Assembly: GCF_019397265.1 (NCBI RefSeq)
Contig: NZ_CP068985.1
Span: 5,312,501-5,376,500, forward strand
Origin: Nonomuraea coxensis DSM 45129
Lineage (GTDB): Bacteria; Actinomycetota; Actinomycetes; Streptosporangiales; Streptosporangiaceae
Reading direction: 5' to 3'
Length of the DNA stretch: 64,000 bases
Below are positions 15,628 through 24,601 of the stretch, in pieces. The translations under genes and the position numbers were made by a program. Position 1 is the first letter of the stretch; each line of letters opens with the position of its first letter. A model generated the notes under the pieces. That model saw only the letters and a list, made by a program, of their open reading frames with translations. It had not been told where the DNA came from and searched no databases.

Positions 15628-16902
15628 GTGACGACGGACGCGGGCGCGCACCGCACCACCAGCGCCGATCCGCACCGCACCGTGGAGGCGGTGTGGCGGA
15701 TCGAGGCCGCCCGGCTCATCGCCGGGCTCGCCGGGCTGGTCCGCGACGTCGGCCTGGCCGAGGAGCTGGCGCAGGACGCGCTGGTCGCCGCGCTGGAGCA
15801 GTGGCCCGAGTCCGGGGTGCCGGGCAACCCGGGGGCCTGGCTCATGACGGTGGCCAAGCGCCGCGCGATCGACCTGATCCGCAGGAACGAGCGGCTGCGC
15901 CTCAACCTCGCCGAGCTGGGCCACCGGCTGGAGCAGGGCGGCGGCGACGAGGGGCGTCCCGAGCCGGACGAGATCGAGGACGACCTGCTGCGGCTGGTGT
16001 TCACGGCCTGCCATCCCGCGCTGTCGATGGAGGCGCGGGTCGCGCTGACCCTGCGCGTGCTCGGCGGCCTGACCACCGAGGAGATCGCCCGCGCGTTCCT
16101 CGTGCAGGAGACGACGGTCGCGCAGCGGATCGTCCGCGCCAAGCGCGCCCTGGCCGACAAGGGCGTCCCGTTCGAGGTGCCCGCGGGCGGCGAGCTGGCG
16201 GGGCGGCTGGCCGCCGTGCTGGAGGTCATCTACCTGATCTTCAACGAGGGCTACTCGGCCACGGCCGGCGACGACTGGCTGCGGCCCGCGTTGTGCGAGG
16301 ACGCCCTGCGCCTCGGCCGCGTCCTGGCCGGGCTGATGCCGGGCGAGCCCGAGGTGCACGGCCTGGTGGCGCTCATGGAGCTGCACGCGTCGCGCTCGGC
16401 GGCCCGCGTGGGCCCGTCCGGCGAGCCGATCCTGCTACTGGAGCAGGACCGCACCCGCTGGGACCGCCTGCTCGTCGGCCGCGGCCTGGCCGCGCTGCGC
16501 CAGGCGGAGAGCCTGGCCGGCGGCGCTCCCGGCCCGTACGCGCTGCAGGCCGCCATCGCCGCGTGCCACGCGCGTGCCGTCGTCGCCGAGGACACCGACT
16601 GGGCGCGCATCGCCGCCCTCTACGAGGAGCTGGCCAAGCTTCTCCGTTCCCCCGTGGTCGAGCTGAACCGGGCGGTGGCGCTGTCGATGGCGTACGGCCC
16701 TGAGGTGGGACTCGGCCTGCTCGACCAGATCGCCGGCGAGCCCGCGCTGAAGGGCTATCACCTGCTGCCGAGCGTCCGCGGCGACCTGCTGTTCAAGCTG
16801 GGCCGCCGCGCGGAGGCGCGCGCCGAGTTCGAACGCGCGGCGGCGCTGACCCGCAACGCCCGCGAGCGCGCCCTGCTGGAGTCCCGCGCGGCCGCCTGCT
16901 GA
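15628..16902 (+). CDS. ECF42-group RNA polymerase sigma factor with TPR-like extension
   Basis: A 424-residue sigma factor. Region 2 (LAEELAQDALVAALEQWP, then NPGAWLMTVAKRRAIDLIR) and region 4 (LGGLTTEEIARAFLVQETT) fill the first 200 residues. The rest is the long helical DUF6596/TPR-like extension of ECF42 (EVIYLIFNEGYSATAG, GPYALQAAIAACHARA), thought to be needed for activity. There is no anti-sigma gene; the YciI partner is immediately upstream. The GTG at 15628 directly follows GGGAGG; a TTG at 15592 would add 12 residues. A second copy of this pair occurs at 60230-61842. Confidence 0.9.
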   Translation: MTTDAGAHRTTSADPHRTVEAVWRIEAARLIAGLAGLVRDVGLAEELAQDALVAALEQWPESGVPGNPGAWLMTVAKRRAIDLIRRNERLRLNLAELGHRLEQGGGDEGRPEPDEIEDDLLRLVFTACHPALSMEARVALTLRVLGGLTTEEIARAFLVQETTVAQRIVRAKRALADKGVPFEVPAGGELAGRLAAVLEVIYLIFNEGYSATAGDDWLRPALCEDALRLGRVLAGLMPGEPEVHGLVALMELHASRSAARVGPSGEPILLLEQDRTRWDRLLVGRGLAALRQAESLAGGAPGPYALQAAIAACHARAVVAEDTDWARIAALYEELAKLLRSPVVELNRAVALSMAYGPEVGLGLLDQIAGEPALKGYHLLPSVRGDLLFKLGRRAEARAEFERAAALTRNARERALLESRAAAC

Positions 16903-16931
16903 CGGCGCCCTCGGGCGGGCCCCGGGCGGGC

Positions 16932-18227
16932 CTACGGCCGGCCGACCCCCATGTACGTGAACCCGAGCGCCCGCATCGCCGCCGGGTCGAGCAGGTTGCG
17001 CCCGTCGTAGAGGACCGGCCGCCGCATCGCCCCGGCGACCGCCGCCCAGTCGACCTCCTGGAGCTGCGGCCACTCGGTGACCACGATCGCGGCGTCGGCC
17101 CCGGCCATCGCCAGCTCCGGCGTCGGATGGCGGGTGGTGGACGCCCACGGCTCGGCCGCGCCCGGCCTGGCCATCGGGTCCCAGCAGCGCACCTCGGCCC
17201 CCTCGGCGAGCAGCCGCGAGGCCAGGACGGTACTCGGCGCCTCGCGCATGTCGTCGGTGCCCGGCTTGAACGTCAGCCCCAGCAGCGCCACCCGCGCTCC
17301 GGCGAGCGTGCCCAGCTCGTCGTTGAGCTGCTGGATGGCCCGCCGCTTCTGCAGGTTGTTGACCTCGATGACGGCCGACAGCAGCTGCAGGTGGTAGCCG
17401 GTGTTGCTGGCGAGCTGCCGCAGCGCCTCGGAGTCCTTGGGGAAGCAGGAGCCGCCCCAGCCGATGCCGGCCCGCAGGAAGTGGGGGCCGAGCCGGTGGT
17501 CGAGGCCGACGGCGTGGGCGACCTCCGTGACGTCCGCGCCGGTCTTCTCGCAGAGCGTGGCGATCTCGTTGATGAAGCTGATCTTGGTGGCGAGCAGGGC
17601 GTTGGAGGCCAGCTTCACCATCTCGGCCGAGCGCACGTCCATCGTCACGACCGGCCCTTCCACACCCTGGTGCAGGTCGGCGACGAGCCGCGCGACCGCC
17701 TCGTCGGAGGCGCCGACGACGACCCGGTCGGGGTGCAGGAAGTCGTGGACGGCCGTGCCCTCGGCGGTGAACTCGGGGTTGGAGGCGTAGCCGACGTGCG
17801 CGAGGCCGCTCTCGTCGAGGACGGCCCGGACGCGCGAGCCGGTGCCGACCGGCACGGTCGACTTCACCACGACGGCCTTCAGGTCCGTGGCGCCCTCCAG
17901 GGAGCGCACCACGGACCACACGCGCGACAGGTCGGCGTCGCCGGAGGCCGAGGGCGGGGTGTCCACGCACACGTACGCGACCTCGGCGCCGTCCAGCGCC
18001 TCGGCGAGGTCCAGGGTGAACGACAGCCGTTCCTTGTTGCGCGCGATCAGGTCGCCGAGCCCCGGCTCGTAGATCGGCACGTCGCCGGCCCGGAGCAGCC
18101 TGACCTTCTCGGGGTCGATGTCCCTGACCACCACCCGGTGCCCGAGCTCGGCGAAGCAGGCGCCGGTCACCAGCCCGATGTACCCGGCACCGAACACCGC
18201 CACCCGCCGTTCCGGCTTGCCACCCAT
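16932..18227 (-). CDS. UDP-glucose 6-dehydrogenase
   Basis: A 431-residue enzyme that oxidises UDP-glucose to UDP-glucuronate in two NAD+-dependent steps, supplying wall and capsule glycans. The Rossmann site is VAVFGAGYIGLVTGACFAEL, the catalytic Cys is in GIGWGGSCFPKD, and TFKPGTDDMREAPS marks the C-terminal domain. The ATG at 18227 gives the usual family length; upstream codons are in frame but add no conserved residues. It stands alone, convergent to the sigma-factor gene. A link to the sialic-acid locus about 9 kb away is possible but only inferred. Confidence 0.93.
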   Translation of the reverse strand: MGGKPERRVAVFGAGYIGLVTGACFAELGHRVVVRDIDPEKVRLLRAGDVPIYEPGLGDLIARNKERLSFTLDLAEALDGAEVAYVCVDTPPSASGDADLSRVWSVVRSLEGATDLKAVVVKSTVPVGTGSRVRAVLDESGLAHVGYASNPEFTAEGTAVHDFLHPDRVVVGASDEAVARLVADLHQGVEGPVVTMDVRSAEMVKLASNALLATKISFINEIATLCEKTGADVTEVAHAVGLDHRLGPHFLRAGIGWGGSCFPKDSEALRQLASNTGYHLQLLSAVIEVNNLQKRRAIQQLNDELGTLAGARVALLGLTFKPGTDDMREAPSTVLASRLLAEGAEVRCWDPMARPGAAEPWASTTRHPTPELAMAGADAAIVVTEWPQLQEVDWAAVAGAMRRPVLYDGRNLLDPAAMRALGFTYMGVGRP

Positions 18228-18540
18228 GACCGACCATCCGTTCGTGACTCGTTCAGCGCGACCCGCCGCGCGCCCGCGCGCGGGATTGTTCACCTTAACG
18301 GCCACCCGGACTCGTCACGGATTCGAGGGGCGGCCAAGGGCCCGGGGACGGGCCTCCAGAGGCTTCTCCCCCGGTGCGCGGCACGCGGCACAGTGGGGCT
18401 CTGCCGGGATGTGCGCCGCGCCCATGGGGTCCGGGAGGGGCTTCCTACAGTTTCCAGCACGTCGGAGGAGGCCGACGCGCCGGGGGTAAGGCGACGGGCT
18501 CTCCACAGCGTCCAGCCGCGCACCGAGAACGGGAAATCCC
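18228..18540. other. Divergent intergenic region (313 bases)
   Basis: This gap separates the divergent UDP-glucose dehydrogenase and ABC transporter genes. It holds a TACAGT hexamer (18446-18451) that could be a -10 box for the transporter operon and a run of alternating GC bases near 18265-18285. No gene was recognised in either strand. Confidence 0.5.
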
Positions 18541-19593
18541 ATGCACATCAGAAAATACGGGCAGGTCAGGAAGACAGGGATGGCCGCCGGCGCCGCCGCC
18601 GCGATCCTCGCGTTCAGCACCGCGTGCGTCGCGCCCGGGTCGGAGACCGGCACGGCGAGCACCGCGACGGCCTCGCAGGCCGCCCAGGACGCCGGCGCGC
18701 AGAAGCGGATCGCCTTCTTCGGTTTCGCCCGCGCGAACGCGTTCGCCGTCGCCACGTGGAACGGCATCGAGGAGTACGCCAAGGCCAACAACGCCACGGC
18801 CGAGTTCTTCGACCCGAACTTCGACGCCCAGACGCAGGTCCAGCAGATCCAGGACGCCGTCACCAGCAAGCGGTTCGACGTGTTCATCGTGCAGGCCAAC
18901 GACGGCGCGTCCGTGGTGCCGGCGCTCCGGCAGGCCGTCGCGGCCGGGATCACGGTGGTGGCCGAGTTCACGCCGGTCGGGACCGCGTACGACACCGCCG
19001 AGTCGCAGGTCCCCGGCGTGATCACGCTCGTGGACGTGCCCGCCGACAACGGCAAGAAGCTCGGCGAGCTCGGCGTCGAGGCGTGCCGCAGCAAGAACCT
19101 CGACCCCTGCAAGGTCGCCTACCTGGAGGGCATGAAGTCGCTGCCCCTGGACAACGCCCGCACCGAGGCCGCGGTCAAGGCCCTGGAGGCGGCCGACGGC
19201 GTCGAGCTGGCCTCCCGGGTGGAGGGCGGCTACACGAAGGAGGGCGGACGCAAGGCCATGCAGGACGTGCTGCAGGCCCAGCCGGACGTCAACGTCGTCA
19301 TCGGCAGCTCCCAGGCGATCGCCGGCGCGGAGAGCGTGGTCAAGGGCAAGGGCGTGCTGCTCATCGGCAACGGCGGCTCCCGCCAGGCGGTCAAGGCCGT
19401 CCAGGAGGGCCGCTGGTTCGCCACCTACTACCTGCCGGAGAAGAGCGCCGGCGCCAAGGCCGCCGAGCTCGGCCTGGCCAAGGCCCGCGGCCAGCAGGTG
19501 GAGGAGTCCAACAGCGAGACCCTGCTCGCGCCGAACGACGGCAAGGGCACCAAGGAGGCGCTGGCCGGCGTCACCGGCGAGTACGACGAGTAG
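18541..19593 (+). CDS. ABC transporter substrate-binding lipoprotein, ribose/sugar type
   Basis: A 350-residue periplasmic-binding-protein-I family lipoprotein. The lipobox is LAFSTAC (Cys near residue 29), so it is anchored on the outer face of the membrane. The mature part has the RbsB-like fold (RIAFFGFARANAFAVATWNG, FDVFIVQANDG, VIGSSQAIAGAES). It delivers a small ligand to the permease and ATPase encoded next. RbsB-type receptors bind sugars but also autoinducers, purines and other ligands; the hydantoinase-like genes downstream suggest a nitrogen compound here. Confidence 0.9.
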   Translation: MHIRKYGQVRKTGMAAGAAAAILAFSTACVAPGSETGTASTATASQAAQDAGAQKRIAFFGFARANAFAVATWNGIEEYAKANNATAEFFDPNFDAQTQVQQIQDAVTSKRFDVFIVQANDGASVVPALRQAVAAGITVVAEFTPVGTAYDTAESQVPGVITLVDVPADNGKKLGELGVEACRSKNLDPCKVAYLEGMKSLPLDNARTEAAVKALEAADGVELASRVEGGYTKEGGRKAMQDVLQAQPDVNVVIGSSQAIAGAESVVKGKGVLLIGNGGSRQAVKAVQEGRWFATYYLPEKSAGAKAAELGLAKARGQQVEESNSETLLAPNDGKGTKEALAGVTGEYDE

Positions 19594-19605
19594 GAGGAGC
19601 CGCCG

Positions 19606-21120
19606 GTGAGGATCGACCTTGAGGGGTTCGGCAAGTCCTACGGCGGCGTGCCCGTCCTGCGGGACGTGTCGTTCACCCTGCACGGCGGCCGGGTGCACGG
19701 CCTGCTCGGCGAGAACGGCGCGGGCAAGTCCACGCTGCTCAAGGCGGTGTGCGGGGCGGTGGCCCCGGACACCGGCCGCATCCTGCTGGACGGCCGGCCC
19801 ATCACGGTCGGCTCGCCCCGGGACGCGCTGCGGCACGGCTTCACGCTCATCTCGCAGGAGCTGGCCCTGGTGCCGGCCATGACGGTGCTGGACAACGTGT
19901 ACCTCGGGCGCTGGCGCAACCGCCTCGGCTGGCGCGACCGCCGCGCCGACCGGCGGCGCTTCGCCGAGCTGACCGAGCGGACCGGGTTCGAGCTGGACCC
20001 GTCCGCGCTGGTCAGGGACCTGCCGATCGCCGCGCAGCAGCAGGTCGAGGTGCTGCGCGCGCTGGCCTCCGGCGCGTCGGTCATCGGCATGGACGAGCCG
20101 ACCGCGCTGCTGACCCAGAACGAGACCGAGCGCCTGATGGAGGTCATCAGGCGCCTGGCCGCCGACGGCGCGGCCGTGGTGCTCATCTCGCACTTCCTGG
20201 AGGAGGTGCTGTCGGTCTGCGACGACGTGACCGTGCTGCGCGACGGCCGGCACATCAGGACCGGCCCGGCCGTGGAGCAGACGCCGCAGAGCCTGGTCGG
20301 CGACATGGTGGGCCGGCCGGTCGAGCTGCTCTACCCCGAGCCGCGGCCGGTGCGCGAGGACGCGCCCGTGCTGCTCAGCGCCCGCGGCCTGCGCCGCGGG
20401 ACCGCCGTGCGTGACGTGTCGCTGGACATCCGCGCGGGCGAGATCGTCGGCATCGCGGGCCTGGTCGGCAGCGGCCGGTCCGAGACGCTGCGCGCCATCT
20501 TCGGCGCGGACGCGCCCGACGCGGGCGTCGTCGAGGTGGCCGGCCAGGCCGTGCCCGCGGGCTCCCCCGCCCGCTCGATGAAGGCCGGGCTCGCCATGGT
20601 GCCGGAGTCCCGCAAGGACCAGGGCCTCGTGCTCGGCCGCTCGGTCCGCGAGAACGTGGCCCTGGCCAGCCTCGGCACCCGGCAGCGGGCCGGGTTCGTC
20701 CGGGGCGGGGCCGAGCGCGAGGCCGCCGGCGCGATGCTGACCGGGCTCGACGTGCGCGGCTCCGACCTCGGTGGCCCGGTCTGGACGCTGTCCGGCGGCA
20801 ACCAGCAGAAGGTGCTGTTCGGCAAGTGGCTCATGGACCGGCCCAAGGTCCTGATGGTGGACGAGCCGACCCGCGGCGTGGACGTGGGCGCCAAGGGCCA
20901 GATCCACCAGCTCCTCGTCGAGCTGGCCGCCGAGGGCATGGCGGTGCTGGTGGTCTCCTCCGAGGTCGAGGAGGTGCTGGGCCTCGCGCACCGGGTGCTG
21001 GTCATGCGGCACGGCCGCTTCGTCGGGGAGTTCGCGCGCGGCCGGGCCACGCCCGAGCAGGTCGTCGCGCTGGCCTTCGCCGACACCCCCGACACCGAAC
21101 TTCCTGAGGAGAACCGATGA
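19606..21120 (+). CDS. ABC transporter ATP-binding protein with two ATPase domains
   Basis: A 504-residue RbsA/XylG-type ATPase. The first domain has Walker A (GENGAGKST), a diverged signature region (IAAQQQVEVLRAL) and Walker B (VIGMDEPTA). The second has a degenerate Walker A (GLVGSGRSET), the signature LSGGNQQKV and Walker B (VLMVDEPTRGVD). This pairing of one normal and one degenerate site is usual for the family. AGGAGGAG precedes the GTG start. It is coupled to the permease gene by ATGA. Confidence 0.93.
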   Translation: MRIDLEGFGKSYGGVPVLRDVSFTLHGGRVHGLLGENGAGKSTLLKAVCGAVAPDTGRILLDGRPITVGSPRDALRHGFTLISQELALVPAMTVLDNVYLGRWRNRLGWRDRRADRRRFAELTERTGFELDPSALVRDLPIAAQQQVEVLRALASGASVIGMDEPTALLTQNETERLMEVIRRLAADGAAVVLISHFLEEVLSVCDDVTVLRDGRHIRTGPAVEQTPQSLVGDMVGRPVELLYPEPRPVREDAPVLLSARGLRRGTAVRDVSLDIRAGEIVGIAGLVGSGRSETLRAIFGADAPDAGVVEVAGQAVPAGSPARSMKAGLAMVPESRKDQGLVLGRSVRENVALASLGTRQRAGFVRGGAEREAAGAMLTGLDVRGSDLGGPVWTLSGGNQQKVLFGKWLMDRPKVLMVDEPTRGVDVGAKGQIHQLLVELAAEGMAVLVVSSEVEEVLGLAHRVLVMRHGRFVGEFARGRATPEQVVALAFADTPDTELPEENR

Positions 21121-22103
21121 CCGCCACCACCGCGGACGTCAAGGACGTGAAAGCCGCGCCCGGCCGCTCGGCCCGCCTGCGCGACCTGGGGATCGTGCTC
21201 GGCGTGGTCCTCATCATCGTGGTGCTGTCCGTCAGCACCTCGACGTTCCTCACCACGGGCAACCTGGTCAACCTGCTCGACCAGGCCGCCGTGGTGGGAC
21301 TGCTGGCGACCGCCGCCACCCTGGTGATCATCTCGGGGTCGTTCGACCTGTCGATCACCGCGGTGCTGGCCCTGTCGGCGATCGTCGCCGTCGCGGTCAC
21401 GAACGTGGCCGGGGTAGGGCCCGGCATGGTCGCCGGCGTGCTGGCCGGCGCGGTGCTCGGCATGATCAACGGCATCGTGGTCGTCCGGATCAAGGTGCAC
21501 TCGTTCATCGCGACGCTGGCGCTCAGCATCATCTACCGCGGCGTGGCGGTGATCCTCACGGCCGGCGCGATCGTCTACCCGGCCGAGGACCGGGCCACCG
21601 CCTTCCAGGCGCTGAGCTGGCCGACCGTGCTCGGCGGGGTGACCGCGGCGTCGCTGCTGTTCCTCCTCGTGGTCGCGGTCTGCTGGATCGTGCTGGCCCG
21701 CACCACGTTCGGCCGCCGCGTGTACGCGATCGGCGGCAACGAGGAGGCCGCCCGGCTGTCCGGCATCAGGGTCGGGCAGATCAAGGTGGCGGTGTTCGCC
21801 ATCAGCGGCGTGTGCGCGGCGCTCGGCGGGCTCATCCTGGCCGCCCGCGGCGGGTCGGCGCAGGCGAGCCTCGCCACCGGCATGGAGATGACCGCCATCG
21901 CCGCGGCCGTCGTCGGCGGCACCAGCGTCATGGGCGGCGAGGGCGCGATCTGGCGCGGCCTCATCGGTGTCCTGCTCATCACGCTGATCGGCAACGGGTT
22001 CAACCTGCTGGGCTGGGATACGATATATCAGCAGGTCGTACAGGGTGCGCTCATCCTCGGCGCGGTGAGCCTCGACCGGCTGCTGCGAGGCCGAAGGAGC
22101 TAG
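21117..22103 (+). CDS. ABC transporter permease, RbsC type
   Basis: A 328-residue membrane protein with about eight to ten hydrophobic segments and the branched-chain/ribose permease signature (LVIISGSFDLSITAVLALSA; then GGNEEAARLSGIRV, the cytoplasmic loop that meets the ATPase). It forms the channel of the importer with the two upstream gene products. It ends directly before the GTG of the HyuA-like gene, so transport and the following metabolic genes form one operon. Confidence 0.93.
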   Translation: MTATTADVKDVKAAPGRSARLRDLGIVLGVVLIIVVLSVSTSTFLTTGNLVNLLDQAAVVGLLATAATLVIISGSFDLSITAVLALSAIVAVAVTNVAGVGPGMVAGVLAGAVLGMINGIVVVRIKVHSFIATLALSIIYRGVAVILTAGAIVYPAEDRATAFQALSWPTVLGGVTAASLLFLLVVAVCWIVLARTTFGRRVYAIGGNEEAARLSGIRVGQIKVAVFAISGVCAALGGLILAARGGSAQASLATGMEMTAIAAAVVGGTSVMGGEGAIWRGLIGVLLITLIGNGFNLLGWDTIYQQVVQGALILGAVSLDRLLRGRRS

Positions 22104-23426
22104 GTGGAGGGCGCGCGGATCGGGATCCTGCTGGGTGCGGGGCGCGCGCACGCCGCACTCGTCGGCGACGGCGAGGTGCGCCACGCCACCGGTCCCAACG
22201 CGAGCGAGCGGGTCCTCGCCCGGATGCTGCGCGGCCTCGCGGGCGACGCCCGCGTCGGCTCCGTCACCTGGGACGTCTCCGCCGAGCTCGACCCCGCACT
22301 GGCCGGGACGCAGGTCGCGGCCTTGCGCGTCGTGCCCCGGCTGCCCACGGGCGGGCTCGGCTCCGGCCACCCCTCTCCGCTGCTGCGGTCCCTTCAGGCG
22401 CGGCGGGGCGCGGTGGTCGGCGGGCACGACCTGTTCGGCGTCGAGCTGGCGCCGCTCGACATCTACGCCGTCCTCGCCGAGGCCGCCGCGGCCCGCGGCA
22501 TCCCGGCGCTCGCGGTGACCGCGAGCGGCGCGCCCGGCTGCGCCGACCACGAGCTGGTCGCGGCCGAGCTGGTCCACGACACCCGCCCCGAGGCGCGGGT
22601 GTCGCTGTCGCACCAGGTGGGCGGGCTGGGGCTGCTCGACAGGGAGGCCGCCACCGTCATCAACGCGGCGCTGCTCGCCCGGGCGGCCGAGCTGGCCGAG
22701 CGGTGCGTGCGCGTGGGCGAGCTCGTCGGGCCGCAGGTGTCCACCTGGTTCGCGGCCGGCGACGGCGGGCGCATCTCGGCGGAGCGGCTGCGGCTGCTGC
22801 CGGTGCTCGCGCTGGCCGCCTCGGAGGCGGCCGCGCTGACCGGCGCGGCCTGGCTGTCCGGCATCGGCGACGCGCTGGTGGGGCTGGCCCTGCCGGACGC
22901 GCTCGCCGTGGGCCACGTCTCGGGCGGCCTGCCCGAGGTGACCGTCGACCGGCCGGGGCCCGGCGGGGTGCGGATGGCGGTGCCGACCGCGTCGCTGACC
23001 CGCATCCCCGGCTCCCCCGCCGCCTCGGCCGCCGCGTTCGCCCTGCTGGCCGAGCACGAACCCGACCAGGCCGTCGTGGCCGCCGGCTCCACCGGTGAGG
23101 CCGCCGAGCGGGCGCGGGCCGTCGCCGCCCGGCTGCCCGCGCCGGGGCGGCTGGTGCTGCCCGGCGGCGAGCTCGCGGCCATCGGCGCGGCCTGCACCGA
23201 GCCGACGGCCTGGCTCGACACGGTCGTCTACGCCGAGTCGCGCGAGGAGCTGGACCGCCAGCGCGCCATCGCCGAGCAGCGCGCGCTGACGCTGGTGGCC
23301 GAGAGCGGCGCCAGGCTCGGCAGCGAGCGCGTGGTCAGCTCGCGGGCGGTGTCGATGTCGTTCCTGCGCAGCGGCTCCTACCGGCTGATGGTCCGCGCGG
23401 GCGGCGAGGCGGGCGAGGACACGTGA
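22104..23426 (+). CDS. HyuA-like hydantoinase/oxoprolinase family protein, degenerate ATP site
   Basis: A 440-residue protein related to the A subunit of hydantoinases/oxoprolinases. The family core is seen in RVSLSHQVGGLGLLDREAAT and VINAALLARAAELAERC. The normal N-terminal nucleotide loop (GVDxGGTNTD-like) is replaced by IGILLGAGRAHAALVGD, so ATP binding may be lost. Small HyuA relatives of this kind are typically found next to DUF917 genes, as here (coupled GTGA). It could be a scaffold or a specialised ring-opening subunit. A separate full-length HyuA/HyuB pair is encoded 3-6 kb downstream on the other strand. Confidence 0.7.
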   Translation: MEGARIGILLGAGRAHAALVGDGEVRHATGPNASERVLARMLRGLAGDARVGSVTWDVSAELDPALAGTQVAALRVVPRLPTGGLGSGHPSPLLRSLQARRGAVVGGHDLFGVELAPLDIYAVLAEAAAARGIPALAVTASGAPGCADHELVAAELVHDTRPEARVSLSHQVGGLGLLDREAATVINAALLARAAELAERCVRVGELVGPQVSTWFAAGDGGRISAERLRLLPVLALAASEAAALTGAAWLSGIGDALVGLALPDALAVGHVSGGLPEVTVDRPGPGGVRMAVPTASLTRIPGSPAASAAAFALLAEHEPDQAVVAAGSTGEAAERARAVAARLPAPGRLVLPGGELAAIGAACTEPTAWLDTVVYAESREELDRQRAIAEQRALTLVAESGARLGSERVVSSRAVSMSFLRSGSYRLMVRAGGEAGEDT

Positions 23427-24601
23427 GCGAGCGGCTGATCACCGCCGCCGACGTGCCCGCGCTGCTGGCCGGGGCGGAGTTCTTCTCCACCAGCGCGGCG
23501 GGCGAGGGCATCGACTTCGCCGGCGTCTGGCTGGGCGACATCCTGGCCCACACCGGTCCCGTACGCCTGGTCGCGGCCGGCGACCTCGACCCCGGCACCG
23601 TGTGCGCCGCCATCGGCGGCATGGGCTCCACCACCGCCATGGCCGAGCTGCCGCCCTCCGGCGACGAGCCGGCCGTGCTGGCGCGCAGCCTGGAGGGCCG
23701 GTGCGGGCCGCTCGGCGCGGTGCTGCCGCTCAACGCCGCCAGCGTCAACGCGCTGTTCCCGGTGGCGGCGGCGGCGCTGCTCGGGCTGCCGCTCATCGAC
23801 GGCGACGGCATGGGGCGGGTGTTCCCGCTCATCCACCAGACGACGTTCGAGCTGGCCGGGCTGTCGCTGGGGCCCATGGCGGCGGTCAGCGCCGGATACG
23901 ACTCGCTGCTGCTGGAGACCGGGTCGGCGCGGGTCGAGCGGCTGGCGCGGGTCGTGGCGCAGAGCGCCGGCGGGTGGCTGCTGTGCGCGCTCTACCCGGC
24001 GCGGGTGGGCGAGCTGGCGGGGGCGGCGATCCCCGGCTCGGTGAGCCGGGTGCTGGAGGTCGGGCGCGTCCTGCTCGCGCACGCGCCCGGCCGCCCCGCC
24101 TGGGCCGGCGGCCCGGCGCACCCGCCCTGGGAGAACGGGCCCTCCCCGGAGAGCGGGCCGGGGCGGCGGGGGGTCGTGGCGCCGCACGAGCGGCTGCTGG
24201 CCGAGCTGACCGCCGTCACGGGCGCGAGCGTGCTCGGCGGCGGCCGGCTGGTCGAGATCGGGCCCTCGGCGCGCCAGGCCGCCGCCCTCTTCCCGGGCAA
24301 CCCGGTGGGCCTGGCCGTGCACGACCACGACAGCGGCCGGCTGATCCGCATCGAGGCGCACAACGAGCTGATCCTCGCCCTGTCGGACGGCTCGCTGGCG
24401 GCGGCCGTGCCCGACCTGCTGTGCCTGCTGGACCGCGGCACGCTGCGCATGACCGGCCCCGGCAGGCTGACCGCGGGCGACCTGGTGGACGTGCTGGTCG
24501 TGCCCGCCGCGCCGCTCTGGCACACGATCCCCGGCCTGGCGCTCGGCGGCCCCGGCGCGTTCGGCTTCCCGCTGCGGCACCCGAAGGAGGCGAGCCGATG
24601 A
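23423..24601 (+). CDS. DUF917 family protein (S-methyl-thiohydantoin desulfurase-like)
   Basis: A 392-residue DUF917 protein. Landmarks are AAIGGMGSTTAMAELPPSGD, the glycine-rich acidic motif LIDGDGMGRVFPLIHQTTF and the C-terminal LPLWHTIPGL-like segment (APLWHTIPGLAL). A member of this family has been described as an S-methyl-thiohydantoin desulfurase in ergothioneine breakdown; most are uncharacterised. Placement between a HyuA-like gene and a PucR regulator, behind an importer, supports action on an imported hydantoin- or lactam-like ring. The substrate remains an inference. Confidence 0.82.
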   Translation: MSERLITAADVPALLAGAEFFSTSAAGEGIDFAGVWLGDILAHTGPVRLVAAGDLDPGTVCAAIGGMGSTTAMAELPPSGDEPAVLARSLEGRCGPLGAVLPLNAASVNALFPVAAAALLGLPLIDGDGMGRVFPLIHQTTFELAGLSLGPMAAVSAGYDSLLLETGSARVERLARVVAQSAGGWLLCALYPARVGELAGAAIPGSVSRVLEVGRVLLAHAPGRPAWAGGPAHPPWENGPSPESGPGRRGVVAPHERLLAELTAVTGASVLGGGRLVEIGPSARQAAALFPGNPVGLAVHDHDSGRLIRIEAHNELILALSDGSLAAAVPDLLCLLDRGTLRMTGPGRLTAGDLVDVLVVPAAPLWHTIPGLALGGPGAFGFPLRHPKEASR

